A DNA stretch of 48,360 nucleotides, from the NCBI GenBank assembly GCA_902580135.1, contig CACHJL010000005.1:1-48360 (forward strand). The letters are read 5' to 3'. Shown piece by piece: positions 27,023 to 35,688 of the stretch; position 1 is the first letter of the stretch, and every line of letters begins with the position of its first letter. Source of the DNA: an uncultured Pelagibacteraceae bacterium (lineage in GTDB: Bacteria > Pseudomonadota > Alphaproteobacteria > Pelagibacterales > Pelagibacteraceae). Position numbers and translations under genes: made by a program. The notes below the pieces were generated by a model. That model saw only the letters and a program-made list of their open reading frames with translations, did not search any database and was not told the DNA's origin.

Positions 27023-27036
27023 AATTGTTAACAATT
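27023..27036. promoter_or_regulatory. Perfect 14-bp palindrome ahead of the binding-protein gene
   Basis: AATTGTTAACAATT is a perfect palindrome just upstream of the ribosome binding site of the gene starting at 27010 on the minus strand. It could be an operator for a dimeric regulator within the 5' leader. Being AT-rich it may also arise by chance. Confidence 0.3.
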
Positions 27037-27084
27037 TATAAAAACAAAATTAAATCTTATTAGTTTAAATTTTCAATGAGAAAA

Positions 27085-27942
27085 TTATCTAGTTTTATGC
27101 AGTAAATACACAGATGTTATAACAATTATTCCACCACAGACCGTAATTATAGTCGGTATTTCACCAAAAATAAAAAATGTTAGAATTAATCCAAAAACTG
27201 GAAATAAAGAATAAAAAGGCAAAACCTTTCCTACTGGATAAAATTTATAAAGATAAAACATCATCAAGTGACCCAATATAGATATAATTCCACCTGCATA
27301 TAAAACTGTAAGCCACCCATTTAAATCAATATTATTTATTTGCGTAACCACATTTCCTTCAAATATATTTGATAAAGAAATTAAAATAATAAATCCAATT
27401 AAACCCATTAAAGCATTTGTAAATTTTACATCTAATTCTTTCAGGTATCTTGAAAAAACTTGCGATAAACCATAAAAAAATGCCATTCCACAAATTAATA
27501 AAAATCCTAATATTTCATCTAGAACATTTGGATCGAAAGCAATCAGAACTATTCCTAAAAATGATGAAATAATTAAAAGCCATTTTTTTAAACTAATGGT
27601 TTCTTTTAGAAAAAAAGAACTTAAAATAATTGCAAATGGTATCGAGAGTTGAGCACCAATAGTAATTGGTGCTAATATATTAGAAACATCTAACGATACA
27701 TATAAAAAGAAGTTAACTGCTACACCCATTGATATTGAAAAACCAATCAAAGGTATAAAATACTTTTTTGAAGGAACTTTTATATTACAAAAAGGTATCA
27801 GACATAAAAAAACTATTCCCATTCTTAATGCGCCAAATAAAATAGGATTAACTGAAGCATTTAAACCAAATTTACCTAAAGGATATGCACTCCCCAAAAA
27901 GAACATAACTAAAATAATTAAAGATGTGTGTTTATTAGACAA
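27085..27942 (-). CDS. EamA/DMT-family exporter at the end of the flavin-monooxygenase operon
   Basis: A 285-aa protein with about ten hydrophobic segments in two EamA repeats (LVMFFLGSAYPLGKFGLNAS at the start; GHLMMFYLYKFYPVGKVLPFYSLFPVFG in the second repeat). It may export an intermediate of the upstream catabolic enzymes. It follows the aldehyde dehydrogenase gene after 2 bases and is the last gene of the six-gene minus-strand operon. Confidence 0.9.
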   Translation of the reverse strand: MSNKHTSLIILVMFFLGSAYPLGKFGLNASVNPILFGALRMGIVFLCLIPFCNIKVPSKKYFIPLIGFSISMGVAVNFFLYVSLDVSNILAPITIGAQLSIPFAIILSSFFLKETISLKKWLLIISSFLGIVLIAFDPNVLDEILGFLLICGMAFFYGLSQVFSRYLKELDVKFTNALMGLIGFIILISLSNIFEGNVVTQINNIDLNGWLTVLYAGGIISILGHLMMFYLYKFYPVGKVLPFYSLFPVFGLILTFFIFGEIPTIITVCGGIIVITSVYLLHKTR

Positions 27943-27944
27943 GA

Positions 27945-29426
27945 CTATCTCATTGAGAAGGGGTCTAAAGTGGGCTTATCAGAAGTATAATACCAAGTTG
28001 TTTTAATTCTTGTATAATCTTTAATAGATTCGATTCCAGCCTCTTTTCCAAAGCCGCTGTCTTTAATTCCACCAAAAGGAGCCGAAGGTGAAATCAGTCT
28101 GTAAGTATTAACAAATGTAATACCTGCTCTTATGGCTTTTGAAACTCTTAAACCTCTTGAAAAATCACTTGTGTAAACACCGGAGCTTAATCCATATTGA
28201 TTATCATTCATTTTTTCTATTACTTCATCTTCAGTTTTAAATTTCATTACAGACAATACAGGACCAAAGAGTTCATTTTCTGCAACTGGAAGATTATGAT
28301 TATCGCATTCTATTATTGTAGGAGAAAAATAATATCCTTCATTAGAAAATGCATGTCTTTTTCCACCACATTTTATTTTTCCACCCTGGTCTACAGTAAG
28401 TTTTATATTTTTTTCAATTATTTCTAGTTGTTTAAAATTACTTAGAGGACCCATTTCACTTTCTGGATCCATAGGAGCTCCAATTTTAATTTTATTAGCT
28501 CTGACAGCAAGTTTATCTAAAAATTCATTATAAATTTCATCCTGCAAATATAGTCTTGATCCAGCTATACAGCTTTGACCACTTGCTCCAAAAATTCCAG
28601 CAGTTATCCCATTAATTGCATTTTCTTGATGAGCATCATTAAATACAGCAACTGGACTTTTTCCTCCAAGCTCCAGACTTACTTCTGATAAATTTTCTGC
28701 AGAGTTTCTAATAATATGTCTTGCAGTCTCGGGCCCACCAGTAAAAGCAATCTTTTCAACTAAATTATGTGTAGTTAATGCTTTTCCACAAGGGTCACCA
28801 AAACCAGTTATAACATTTACTACTCCTTTTGGTATTCCTGTCTGTTCAACAAGTTTTGCAAATTCAAACATCACAGCTGGTGCTAACTCAGAAGATTTAA
28901 TAACCACTGTATTACCCATCGCAAGCGCAGGTGCTAACTTAGTTACTGTTAAAAGCATTTGTGAATTCCAAGGAATTATTGCAGCAATAACCCCTATAGG
29001 TATTCTAGTTGTAATGGCTTGAATATTAGGCTTGTCTATTGGCAATACAGTACCTTCAACTTTATCTGCTAAACCTGCGTAATAATCATAATATTCAGCA
29101 ATGTAATTTGCTTGCTTGTTTGTTTCTCTAAAAAGTTTGCCAGTATCAATTGTTTCAATTTTTCCTAAAAGTTCAGCATTTTCTCTAAGTTTATTTGCTA
29201 TTGCTCTTAAATAATTACCCCTATCTCTTGGTAATAATTTTGACCATTCACCTTCAAAGGCTTTTTGTGCAGCTTTAACTGCTTTATCAACATCATTTGC
29301 ACTAGCTTCCGGGACTACAGCCCAAGGTTTATTATTTTCTGGATTAAGTGTTTCAAATGTTTTTTTGGTATCAGAATCAACCCATTCTCCACCAATAAAC
29401 ATTTTATATTTTTTAAGCTCAATCAT
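27945..29426 (-). CDS. NAD(P)-dependent aldehyde dehydrogenase
   Basis: A 493-aa member of the ALDH superfamily. PWNSQMLLTVTKLAPALAMGN is the cofactor-site segment, LELGGKSPVAVFND holds the general-base Glu, and GASGQSCIAGSRL carries the catalytic Cys. C-terminal FGGIKDSGFGKEAG is the family's conserved ending. It oxidises an aldehyde to an acid in the cytoplasm. It overlaps the upstream alpha/beta hydrolase gene by 8 bases. Neighbours suggest oxidation of an aldehyde released by the monooxygenase/TPP-enzyme pathway. Confidence 0.93.
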   Translation of the reverse strand: MIELKKYKMFIGGEWVDSDTKKTFETLNPENNKPWAVVPEASANDVDKAVKAAQKAFEGEWSKLLPRDRGNYLRAIANKLRENAELLGKIETIDTGKLFRETNKQANYIAEYYDYYAGLADKVEGTVLPIDKPNIQAITTRIPIGVIAAIIPWNSQMLLTVTKLAPALAMGNTVVIKSSELAPAVMFEFAKLVEQTGIPKGVVNVITGFGDPCGKALTTHNLVEKIAFTGGPETARHIIRNSAENLSEVSLELGGKSPVAVFNDAHQENAINGITAGIFGASGQSCIAGSRLYLQDEIYNEFLDKLAVRANKIKIGAPMDPESEMGPLSNFKQLEIIEKNIKLTVDQGGKIKCGGKRHAFSNEGYYFSPTIIECDNHNLPVAENELFGPVLSVMKFKTEDEVIEKMNDNQYGLSSGVYTSDFSRGLRVSKAIRAGITFVNTYRLISPSAPFGGIKDSGFGKEAGIESIKDYTRIKTTWYYTSDKPTLDPFSMR

Positions 29427-30192
29427 TTTGAATATGTTTTTTAATAGCCATGTTTACATCATCTGCGCATTCAATACTACACAGATGTTTTCCTTTAGAA
29501 ATTATTTTTACATTAGAATTATTAATAACTTTGCCTAGATTTATAGACATTTCTGGGGTTGATCCTATATCTCCTTCTCCAGTCATAATTAATGTTTTGG
29601 TTTTAATCTTTTCAAACTGTTCATCGTCTTTATGATTTACGAATAATTCATAAATTTTAAGAAAATTTTCCATGCTATTTTGTTCGAGTATTGAGCTAAT
29701 TTTTTTATATGTGCTTGGATTTTTTTCTATGTATTCATCAGTAAACCATCTTTTAAGTGCTTGTTTTGATAAACTTTTACTTTTCTTTGCAAGTTCAAAT
29801 CTATCTTTTACTATTTGTTGTTGTTTTTCCGTCCTTCTAAATATTGAGCAAAGTAGAATTAAAGATTCTAACCTATCGCTATACTTTGATGCAAAATTTC
29901 TAGCTATTAAAGAACCAATTGAAAATCCTACTAAATGAATTCTTCTTATATTTAATTCATCGATAAGATTAATTAGTTGATTTGAAAAATCATCAAAACT
30001 CAAATTTTCTTTATCTAAAGGAGTTTTTCCATGTCCAAGTATATCATAAGCTAGAAAAGTATTTTCAAATACATTTATTTGAGGCTCCCAGATTTTATGA
30101 TTCAGACCAACGCCATGAATAAAAACTATAGGAACATCAGTTTTTTTATCTAATATATAAAAAGTATTTTGAGAATCTTTTGCATTGATCAT
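29419..30192 (-). CDS. Alpha/beta hydrolase (enol-lactonase-like)
   Basis: A 257-aa alpha/beta-hydrolase. IPIVFIHGVGLNHKIWE carries the HG oxyanion region, HLVGFSIGSLIAR the nucleophile elbow with Ser, GEGDIGST the acid region and GKHLCSIE the catalytic His. The layout is like 3-oxoadipate enol-lactonases and similar C-C or C-O hydrolases. It lies 3 bases after the AA_synth gene and overlaps the aldehyde dehydrogenase gene. Confidence 0.87.
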   Translation of the reverse strand: MINAKDSQNTFYILDKKTDVPIVFIHGVGLNHKIWEPQINVFENTFLAYDILGHGKTPLDKENLSFDDFSNQLINLIDELNIRRIHLVGFSIGSLIARNFASKYSDRLESLILLCSIFRRTEKQQQIVKDRFELAKKSKSLSKQALKRWFTDEYIEKNPSTYKKISSILEQNSMENFLKIYELFVNHKDDEQFEKIKTKTLIMTGEGDIGSTPEMSINLGKVINNSNVKIISKGKHLCSIECADDVNMAIKKHIQND

Positions 30193-30195
30193 TAT

Positions 30196-30783
30196 TTACT
30201 TGGGTTCAATGCCCATTTCTTTCATATCTTGATATCTGTCGCCTGTTCTAGCATGCGCTCTCCCACTTGATGCCCCTCCTATTGCTATTACAATCTCATT
30301 ATTAAATGGTGCATCATGAATAGTAAACTCATGTGTTAAGTAATATGGTCTTAAACCCGAGTCTGTCTTATGCATCATTGGAATAGAAATTTTTGAACCC
30401 GCAGCCCCCCTAGTATTTGTAAAGCTTAAATAAGATGTTCCGCCAACTGCATCTCTAAATTTGTTTCCAAATCTTAAAGTATGGATAAAAGCAGAGGCAT
30501 GTTCTATTTCACCATTTAAACCAACAACTCCAGCTTTTCCATATGCTAATATCTTTTCTGGTGAACCAATTTCTTTAATTAATTCAGGAACCAAAATATC
30601 ACCCAGTTTTGGGGCTAAATCTAATATAGTAGGTTTTAAATCTTCAACAAATCCTTGACCATCCCACGGGTTTTTGAAAACAGCAGCAACTGAAACAAGT
30701 AAGACAGGTTCTTTTGCTTCCTTGCCGCCTTCTATAAAAGTTTTATCAACAAATTTTGTAAATTTTCTTAATTCTAATTTCAT
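30196..30783 (-). CDS. AA_synth/DUF1185 family protein
   Basis: A 195-aa protein of the amino-acid synthesis (PF06684-like) family. Typical segments are VSVAAVFKNPWDGQGFVEDL, LAYGKAGVVGLNGEIEHASAFIHT, GGTSYLSFTNTRGAAGS and IVIAIGGASSGRAHARTGDR. The family name is historical and its reaction is not firmly known. In this operon it lies between a TPP enzyme and a hydrolase, with 4-base overlap upstream and 3-base gap downstream, so it likely acts on an intermediate of that pathway, perhaps as a ring or amide hydrolase; this is a guess. Confidence 0.85.
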   Translation of the reverse strand: MKLELRKFTKFVDKTFIEGGKEAKEPVLLVSVAAVFKNPWDGQGFVEDLKPTILDLAPKLGDILVPELIKEIGSPEKILAYGKAGVVGLNGEIEHASAFIHTLRFGNKFRDAVGGTSYLSFTNTRGAAGSKISIPMMHKTDSGLRPYYLTHEFTIHDAPFNNEIVIAIGGASSGRAHARTGDRYQDMKEMGIEPK

Positions 30784-32477
30784 TTTTTTAATCTATGTTT
30801 AAAACTATCTCTTCTAAAACTGTATAGCGCTTTTGGATCTACATCAACATCTATAACAACTGGTTTTTTTATTTTAAGAGCTGATTTTAAAGTACGATTT
30901 ATTTCTGAAATTTTTTTAACTTTAAAACCTTTTGCTCCATATAGTTCAGCTAATTTATCAAACCTAGGGCTACTTATATCTGCTCCTAGATATCTTTTGC
31001 CATAAAAATCTTTTTGATATGCTTTTTCAGCACCCCAGCTTTTATTATTCATGACAATTGTTATTGTATTGATTTTATATTCTACTGCAGTACTTAACTC
31101 TGAAATTGTCATACCAAATCCTCCATCACCCATTAAACTAATAACTGTTTTATTAGGTTTTGCTAATTTTACACCTAATCCGCATGCAAATGAAAAACCA
31201 ACTAATCCAAAATCTAAAGGTGTAAATAACGATGGAGGGTTATAATAATTTAAAGAGTCTGTGGCTTGTAGACACAAAGTTCCAGCATCAAGTGTTATAG
31301 CTGAATTTTTTGGAAGAGCCTTTCTTAATTCTCTAAATAGACTTTTTGGTTGAATAGGAAAATTTTTTGATTTTATATTATTTCTATCAAATAGAAATTT
31401 TGATCTTTCTTTTAAATATGAGTTGGTCCATTTTTTAACATTCAAAATAATTTTTTGTTTTTTTAATTCTTTATATAATTGATTTGCAGTTAGGGCTGCA
31501 TCAGCATGAATCCCAATTGCAATTGGAAAATATCTTCCAAGCATTTTTTTTTCTAACTCAACTTGAATAATTTTTGCTTTTTTATTTATGTTTTCGTAAG
31601 AATAAAATGTGGAATTAAAACCCAATCTTGTTCCTAGAGCTATAATAACATCAGCCTCTTTTACAAGTCTAGAAGCTACTGGGTTACCTCTAGGACCCAT
31701 TTGTCCTGCATTTAGTTTATGGTCAAATGGTATAGCATCTCCATGACCTGCTGCTGTTACAATTGGAATATTTAGCAACTTTGCTAAATTAATTACTTCT
31801 TTATATTTTGAATTATATTTTATTCCACCTCCAGCAACTATTATTCCTTTTTTTGAACTAGAGATTAATTTTACTGCTTTTTTTATAGAACTTGGTTTAG
31901 CTTTAATTAAACTTTGTTTTTCATAGGAAATTTTATTTTCATTAATTTTAAATTTTGATTTTTCAGATAATATATTTCTTGGAAGATTAATGCATACAGG
32001 ACCTTTTCTTGATGACATGGCCAATTTAAAAGCATCACTAAAAGTTTCAGGAATTTTTTTTACACTTTTTACCAACCAGGTTTTTTTTGAGATAGGTTTA
32101 AACAACGATTGTTGATCAAGTCCTTGAAAAGCATCTTCCATCTGATCTTTAGTAGAAAAAGATCCAGCGATGGAAACTACGGGTGAGAAAGCAGCTTTGG
32201 CTTGTGCTATCCCAGTAATTAAATTAGTTGCACCCGGACCGTTTTGCCCAGCAAGCATTACCCCGGGGCCATTAGAGGCTCTAGCATATCCATCTGCCAT
32301 ATGTGTGCCAGTTCTCTCATCTCTTACACCAATAAATTTAATTTTTTTTTGATGATACAATGCATCAAACATTTCCATTGTAGCAGAGCCTATTAAGCCA
32401 AAAACATGTTTAACTTTTTCTTTTTTTAAGGATTTAATCGCAGCTTGACCACCAGTCAGACTCTTAGATTTGATCAC
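30780..32477 (-). CDS. Thiamine-pyrophosphate enzyme (acetolactate-synthase-like)
   Basis: A 565-aa three-domain TPP enzyme. The N-terminal pyrimidine domain has VRDERTGTHMADGYARA, whose Glu activates TPP, and LAGQNGPGATNLITGIAQA. The middle domain includes IIVAGGGIKYNSKYKEV. The C-terminal PP domain has the metal-TPP motif MGDGGFGMTISELS...MNNKSWG. Related enzymes include acetolactate synthase, sulfoacetaldehyde acetyltransferase and oxalyl-CoA decarboxylase. The absence of a regulatory small subunit gene nearby argues for a catabolic carboligase or decarboxylase. It overlaps both neighbours by 4 bases. Confidence 0.9.
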   Translation of the reverse strand: MIKSKSLTGGQAAIKSLKKEKVKHVFGLIGSATMEMFDALYHQKKIKFIGVRDERTGTHMADGYARASNGPGVMLAGQNGPGATNLITGIAQAKAAFSPVVSIAGSFSTKDQMEDAFQGLDQQSLFKPISKKTWLVKSVKKIPETFSDAFKLAMSSRKGPVCINLPRNILSEKSKFKINENKISYEKQSLIKAKPSSIKKAVKLISSSKKGIIVAGGGIKYNSKYKEVINLAKLLNIPIVTAAGHGDAIPFDHKLNAGQMGPRGNPVASRLVKEADVIIALGTRLGFNSTFYSYENINKKAKIIQVELEKKMLGRYFPIAIGIHADAALTANQLYKELKKQKIILNVKKWTNSYLKERSKFLFDRNNIKSKNFPIQPKSLFRELRKALPKNSAITLDAGTLCLQATDSLNYYNPPSLFTPLDFGLVGFSFACGLGVKLAKPNKTVISLMGDGGFGMTISELSTAVEYKINTITIVMNNKSWGAEKAYQKDFYGKRYLGADISSPRFDKLAELYGAKGFKVKKISEINRTLKSALKIKKPVVIDVDVDPKALYSFRRDSFKHRLKK

Positions 32478-33643
32478 GAAACTTTTTTGACTTCAGTATC
32501 TAAATTATCTTTGAAATGAGGCATTACTTTTTCGGTAAACATTTTAATACTCTTCATACAATCCTCATGTTTAATACCAGGAAAATTAGACCAAACTTGC
32601 AAGTTTTGAAGATTTAATTCTGACTTAAGTTCATTTATTTTATCTATCACATATTCAGGTGTTCCAAATAACATGTTACGTTTATGAAGAAAGTCATAGC
32701 TCAATAAATCTAGCTTACCTTTGGTAACAGGAAGTTCTTCTCCAGGATCCATATGGTTTCCTAAGCCCCTCCAGTGACAGACCCATCTCATATAATTAAC
32801 CATATGTTCGCCAGCTTTTTCTTTTGCTTCTTCCATTGTATCTGCAACAAACATGTCTCTTACTAATGAAATACCATCACCCATTGGTACATTTCTTTTT
32901 TCAGCTTCTGATTTTGCATTTTTAAATGCTTCAAATTTAACTTTTAAAGCCTTAACTGTAGGTATCCACATTATAATATTTAATCCTTGTGTTGCTGCCC
33001 ATTCAATAGATCTAATTCCATCGACTACTTGGTGTATAGCAGGAAAAGGTTTTTGATAAGGTTTTGGAAGAACACTTATATTTTCCATAACATTTGTTTC
33101 AAGATTAACTAAATCTTTATTTGGTGGACTCATATCATGCTGCCAAACATAATTGGGAGCAGGATAAGTATAAAACTCACCTTTATGATTAAAAAATTTT
33201 TCTTTCCAAGCTTTTTTTAAAATTGTCAGAGTTTCCTCAAACAGTCTAAAATTTTTTGCTTGGTCTTTCATATCTGCTTCTTTATTTAAGTTTATTGCTT
33301 CTCTACCATAAATTCCTCTTCCAATTCCAACTTCAACTCTTCCTTTTGACAATTGATCAAGAAGAGCAATATCTTCTGCCATTCTAATAGGATTATGAAA
33401 AGTAATTACATTGCAAGCTTGTCCTATTCTAATATTTTTTGTTCTAGCTGCAGCATCAACTCCCATCATCAATGGATTTGTAAGAGACTCCATTCCTTCA
33501 TGATTAAAGTGATGCTCCGTGTACCATATGGAGTTCCATTTATTTTGATCACAATATTCTGTAATTTCTCTCGTTTCGTCTAAAAGTTTGTCGTAAGGTT
33601 TATGCGTCCAGTTTGTAGTGTTACAAAAGTAACCAAATTTCAT
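32474..33643 (-). CDS. LLM-class flavin-dependent monooxygenase
   Basis: A 389-aa luciferase-like monooxygenase with a TIM-barrel fold: MKFGYFCNTTNW, NSIWYTEHHFN, RIGQACNVITFHNPIRMAEDIALLDQLSKGRVEVGIGRG, all typical of LLM proteins that use reduced FMN and O2. No flavin reductase gene is in the window, so the reductant must come from elsewhere. It is the first gene of the six-gene operon and has a strong ribosome binding site, AAAGGAGGC, with GGAGG at 33649-33653. Confidence 0.92.
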   Translation of the reverse strand: MKFGYFCNTTNWTHKPYDKLLDETREITEYCDQNKWNSIWYTEHHFNHEGMESLTNPLMMGVDAAARTKNIRIGQACNVITFHNPIRMAEDIALLDQLSKGRVEVGIGRGIYGREAINLNKEADMKDQAKNFRLFEETLTILKKAWKEKFFNHKGEFYTYPAPNYVWQHDMSPPNKDLVNLETNVMENISVLPKPYQKPFPAIHQVVDGIRSIEWAATQGLNIIMWIPTVKALKVKFEAFKNAKSEAEKRNVPMGDGISLVRDMFVADTMEEAKEKAGEHMVNYMRWVCHWRGLGNHMDPGEELPVTKGKLDLLSYDFLHKRNMLFGTPEYVIDKINELKSELNLQNLQVWSNFPGIKHEDCMKSIKMFTEKVMPHFKDNLDTEVKKVS

Positions 33644-33750
33644 TAAAGCCTCCTTTAAAAATTAATTTAAAGACGACCGATCCCGCTTTCGTAAATATTC
33701 TAGTAGATACGATGAGTTATGTATCGCTTTATAAATAAATATTATTATTG

Positions 33751-34716
33751 TTATCGTTGATATTCAATGAATTTTTTTAATGATTGATTCAGGAACTTTT
33801 CATAAATCAAACCTTTATTATTGATTTTTCTAGCATTAAGAAAGTTTGGATTCATTTTAAAATCATAAGAAGGTTCAAAAAAGAAAGGAATAGACATTCG
33901 TTTTTTTTTATTCCATAGCACTCTATGATTAGTTGCCTTAAATTTACCTTTACTTAAAAATTCAAGGGCTCTTCCTGTATTAACCACTAAAGCATTTTTA
34001 TTAAAGGGAATATTGTGCCATTTTTTTGTTTTTCTATTTTGAACTTGTAAACCTCCTTTCTGGTCCTGATAAAGAATTGTAAATATTCCACTATCAACAT
34101 GTGTTTCACATCCTAAAGCAACCCCATCCTGTTTTGAAATTTCAACAGGCTTTGATTGATTACGATAATAATTAAACCTTAGAGTGCTAAGAGTTTTTAA
34201 TCTAGAAAAGACTTTTTTTGAAATACTGGTATCATTTTTATAGATTGAAATTATACTTTTAAAAAGAAACTCTCCTAAAATAAAAATATTATCAAAATAA
34301 TTTGACAAAATTTTAATTGATTCTTTATCTATAGATTTGGTTAAATCCAAATACTCAATATATTGGTTTCTTAATTTTTGAGCGTATTTTTGAGAAACTT
34401 TTAAATCGCCAATATCTAACCCCTCTTTTCCATTCACATCATTAGGAAAATATCCTCTATAAATATTTTTATTTTTAGAATTCCATTTTTTAGGTGAGAG
34501 CTTTTTTTTATTTTTTTCAGATGAATTAAAAAATTTTTTACCAACTTTACAAGTATTTTTAATATTTTTTTGACTTATTCCATGACCTGTAATTTGAAAA
34601 AAACCTATATTGATGCAAGCTTTTTTAATTTTATTTATAGTTCGTATTGATTTTGTTGAATGAAAATCTTCTTTTAAAATTGAAGTTATATTAATAGTAG
34701 GAATAAAATTTTTCAT
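33751..34716 (-). CDS. 2OG-Fe(II) oxygenase of the isopenicillin N synthase family
   Basis: A 321-aa enzyme with an IPNS-type N-terminal domain (INIGFFQITGHGIS) and C-terminal double-stranded beta-helix. Iron ligands are H206 and D208 (GCETHVDSG) and H264 (ATNHRVL). The 2OG-binding R-x-S motif is R273-x-S275. The family hydroxylates or cyclises small molecules. It is the last gene of the operon containing an amidinotransferase, and starts one base after the exporter gene. Bacterial and plant guanidine or homoarginine hydroxylases belong to the same family; a guanidino substrate is possible but unproven. Confidence 0.9.
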   Translation of the reverse strand: MKNFIPTINITSILKEDFHSTKSIRTINKIKKACINIGFFQITGHGISQKNIKNTCKVGKKFFNSSEKNKKKLSPKKWNSKNKNIYRGYFPNDVNGKEGLDIGDLKVSQKYAQKLRNQYIEYLDLTKSIDKESIKILSNYFDNIFILGEFLFKSIISIYKNDTSISKKVFSRLKTLSTLRFNYYRNQSKPVEISKQDGVALGCETHVDSGIFTILYQDQKGGLQVQNRKTKKWHNIPFNKNALVVNTGRALEFLSKGKFKATNHRVLWNKKKRMSIPFFFEPSYDFKMNPNFLNARKINNKGLIYEKFLNQSLKKFIEYQR

Positions 34717-35667
34717 TTATCTTAAAGGTTTGTCAGTAACAATAGATTGGTCTTGAGCTTTTTCACGTAAAAAAATATATATACCACTACTTACAATTAT
34801 TAGTATTCCAATTAATGTATTTAAAGTTGGTACTTCATTAAAATATATCCAGCCTATTAATGGTGACCACAATAATATTGAATATTCAAAAGGTGATACT
34901 ACAGCGGGCGATGCTATGCTATAAGCTGAAAATAATAGAAGGAATGCAACAGTAGCCGTAATACCAGTGGCAACCATAAATAAAATACTATTTTCTATAT
35001 CTATAAACCATTCTCTAAATATAAATTGAGCAGCAGGGTGTTCTGTTGTATTAAATTTACCATCTCCAATGACAAAATAGAAAATTATACTAAAAATTAT
35101 TGCACCAATATAAAAAGTAAAAGTTTGAGTATAAACACTATCTTTGTCTGAAGTTTTTTTTATGATTATCATTGATAATGAATAACAAAAGGCACATAAA
35201 ATTGGCAACAAACTTAAATAATTAAAATTACTAAAATCTGGATTTAAGGTTATGTAAACCCCAATAAACCCTATAGCTATAGCTGCCCACCTTCTGGGAC
35301 CTATTTCTTCTTTTAAAAAAAAATGTGCAAAAATTGTAATTAAAAAAGGAGTAACGAAAAATAAAGCTGTAGCAGTACCAAGTGGTAATACGGTCAGAGA
35401 AACATAAAAAGAACTAAAGCCGAAGAAAAAAAGTATTACACGGCAAAGTGTTAAAATTGGATATTGGCTTTTAAATACAATCGGTTTTTTTTTTATAATT
35501 AAAAATATTAAAATAAGAATAAAACTTACTACAGTTCTTATTAAGTATATTTCATAAAGTGAAACAAAATTATAGATATGTTTCATAATCCCGTCCTGTA
35601 CAGAAAAAACCATCATTGCTAATAATATGAGGATTATCCCTTTGGGATTATTATTTTTTTTAGACAC
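34717..35667 (-). CDS. EamA/DMT-family exporter in the amidinotransferase operon
   Basis: A 316-aa protein with about ten membrane segments and two EamA repeats (GIILILLAMMVFSVQDGIMKH; SPFEYSILLWSPLIGWIYFNEVPT). It resembles RhaT/EamA exporters such as the S-adenosylmethionine-type carriers, but the substrate is unknown. It lies between an amidinotransferase and an oxygenase gene, so it may move their product or precursor across the membrane. Confidence 0.9.
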   Translation of the reverse strand: MSKKNNNPKGIILILLAMMVFSVQDGIMKHIYNFVSLYEIYLIRTVVSFILILIFLIIKKKPIVFKSQYPILTLCRVILFFFGFSSFYVSLTVLPLGTATALFFVTPFLITIFAHFFLKEEIGPRRWAAIAIGFIGVYITLNPDFSNFNYLSLLPILCAFCYSLSMIIIKKTSDKDSVYTQTFTFYIGAIIFSIIFYFVIGDGKFNTTEHPAAQFIFREWFIDIENSILFMVATGITATVAFLLLFSAYSIASPAVVSPFEYSILLWSPLIGWIYFNEVPTLNTLIGILIIVSSGIYIFLREKAQDQSIVTDKPLR

Positions 35668-35688
35668 CTGCTCCTAATATCACAAACT

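Noticed and set aside
27011..27034. Eight-residue N-terminal extension of the second binding protein
   Set aside because: It precedes the lysine-led signal peptide. The ATG at 27010 has AAGGA five bases upstream, which decides the start.
26607..27041. 144-aa open frame antisense to the binding-protein gene
   Set aside because: It mirrors the codon pattern of the real gene on the minus strand, which has a signal peptide, ribosome binding site and family motifs. The antisense product is low-complexity and matches nothing.
33644..33750. Possible operator GATAC-N10-GTATC upstream of the LLM operon
   Set aside because: The arms are only 5 bp in a 107-base gap and could be chance; noted but not called.
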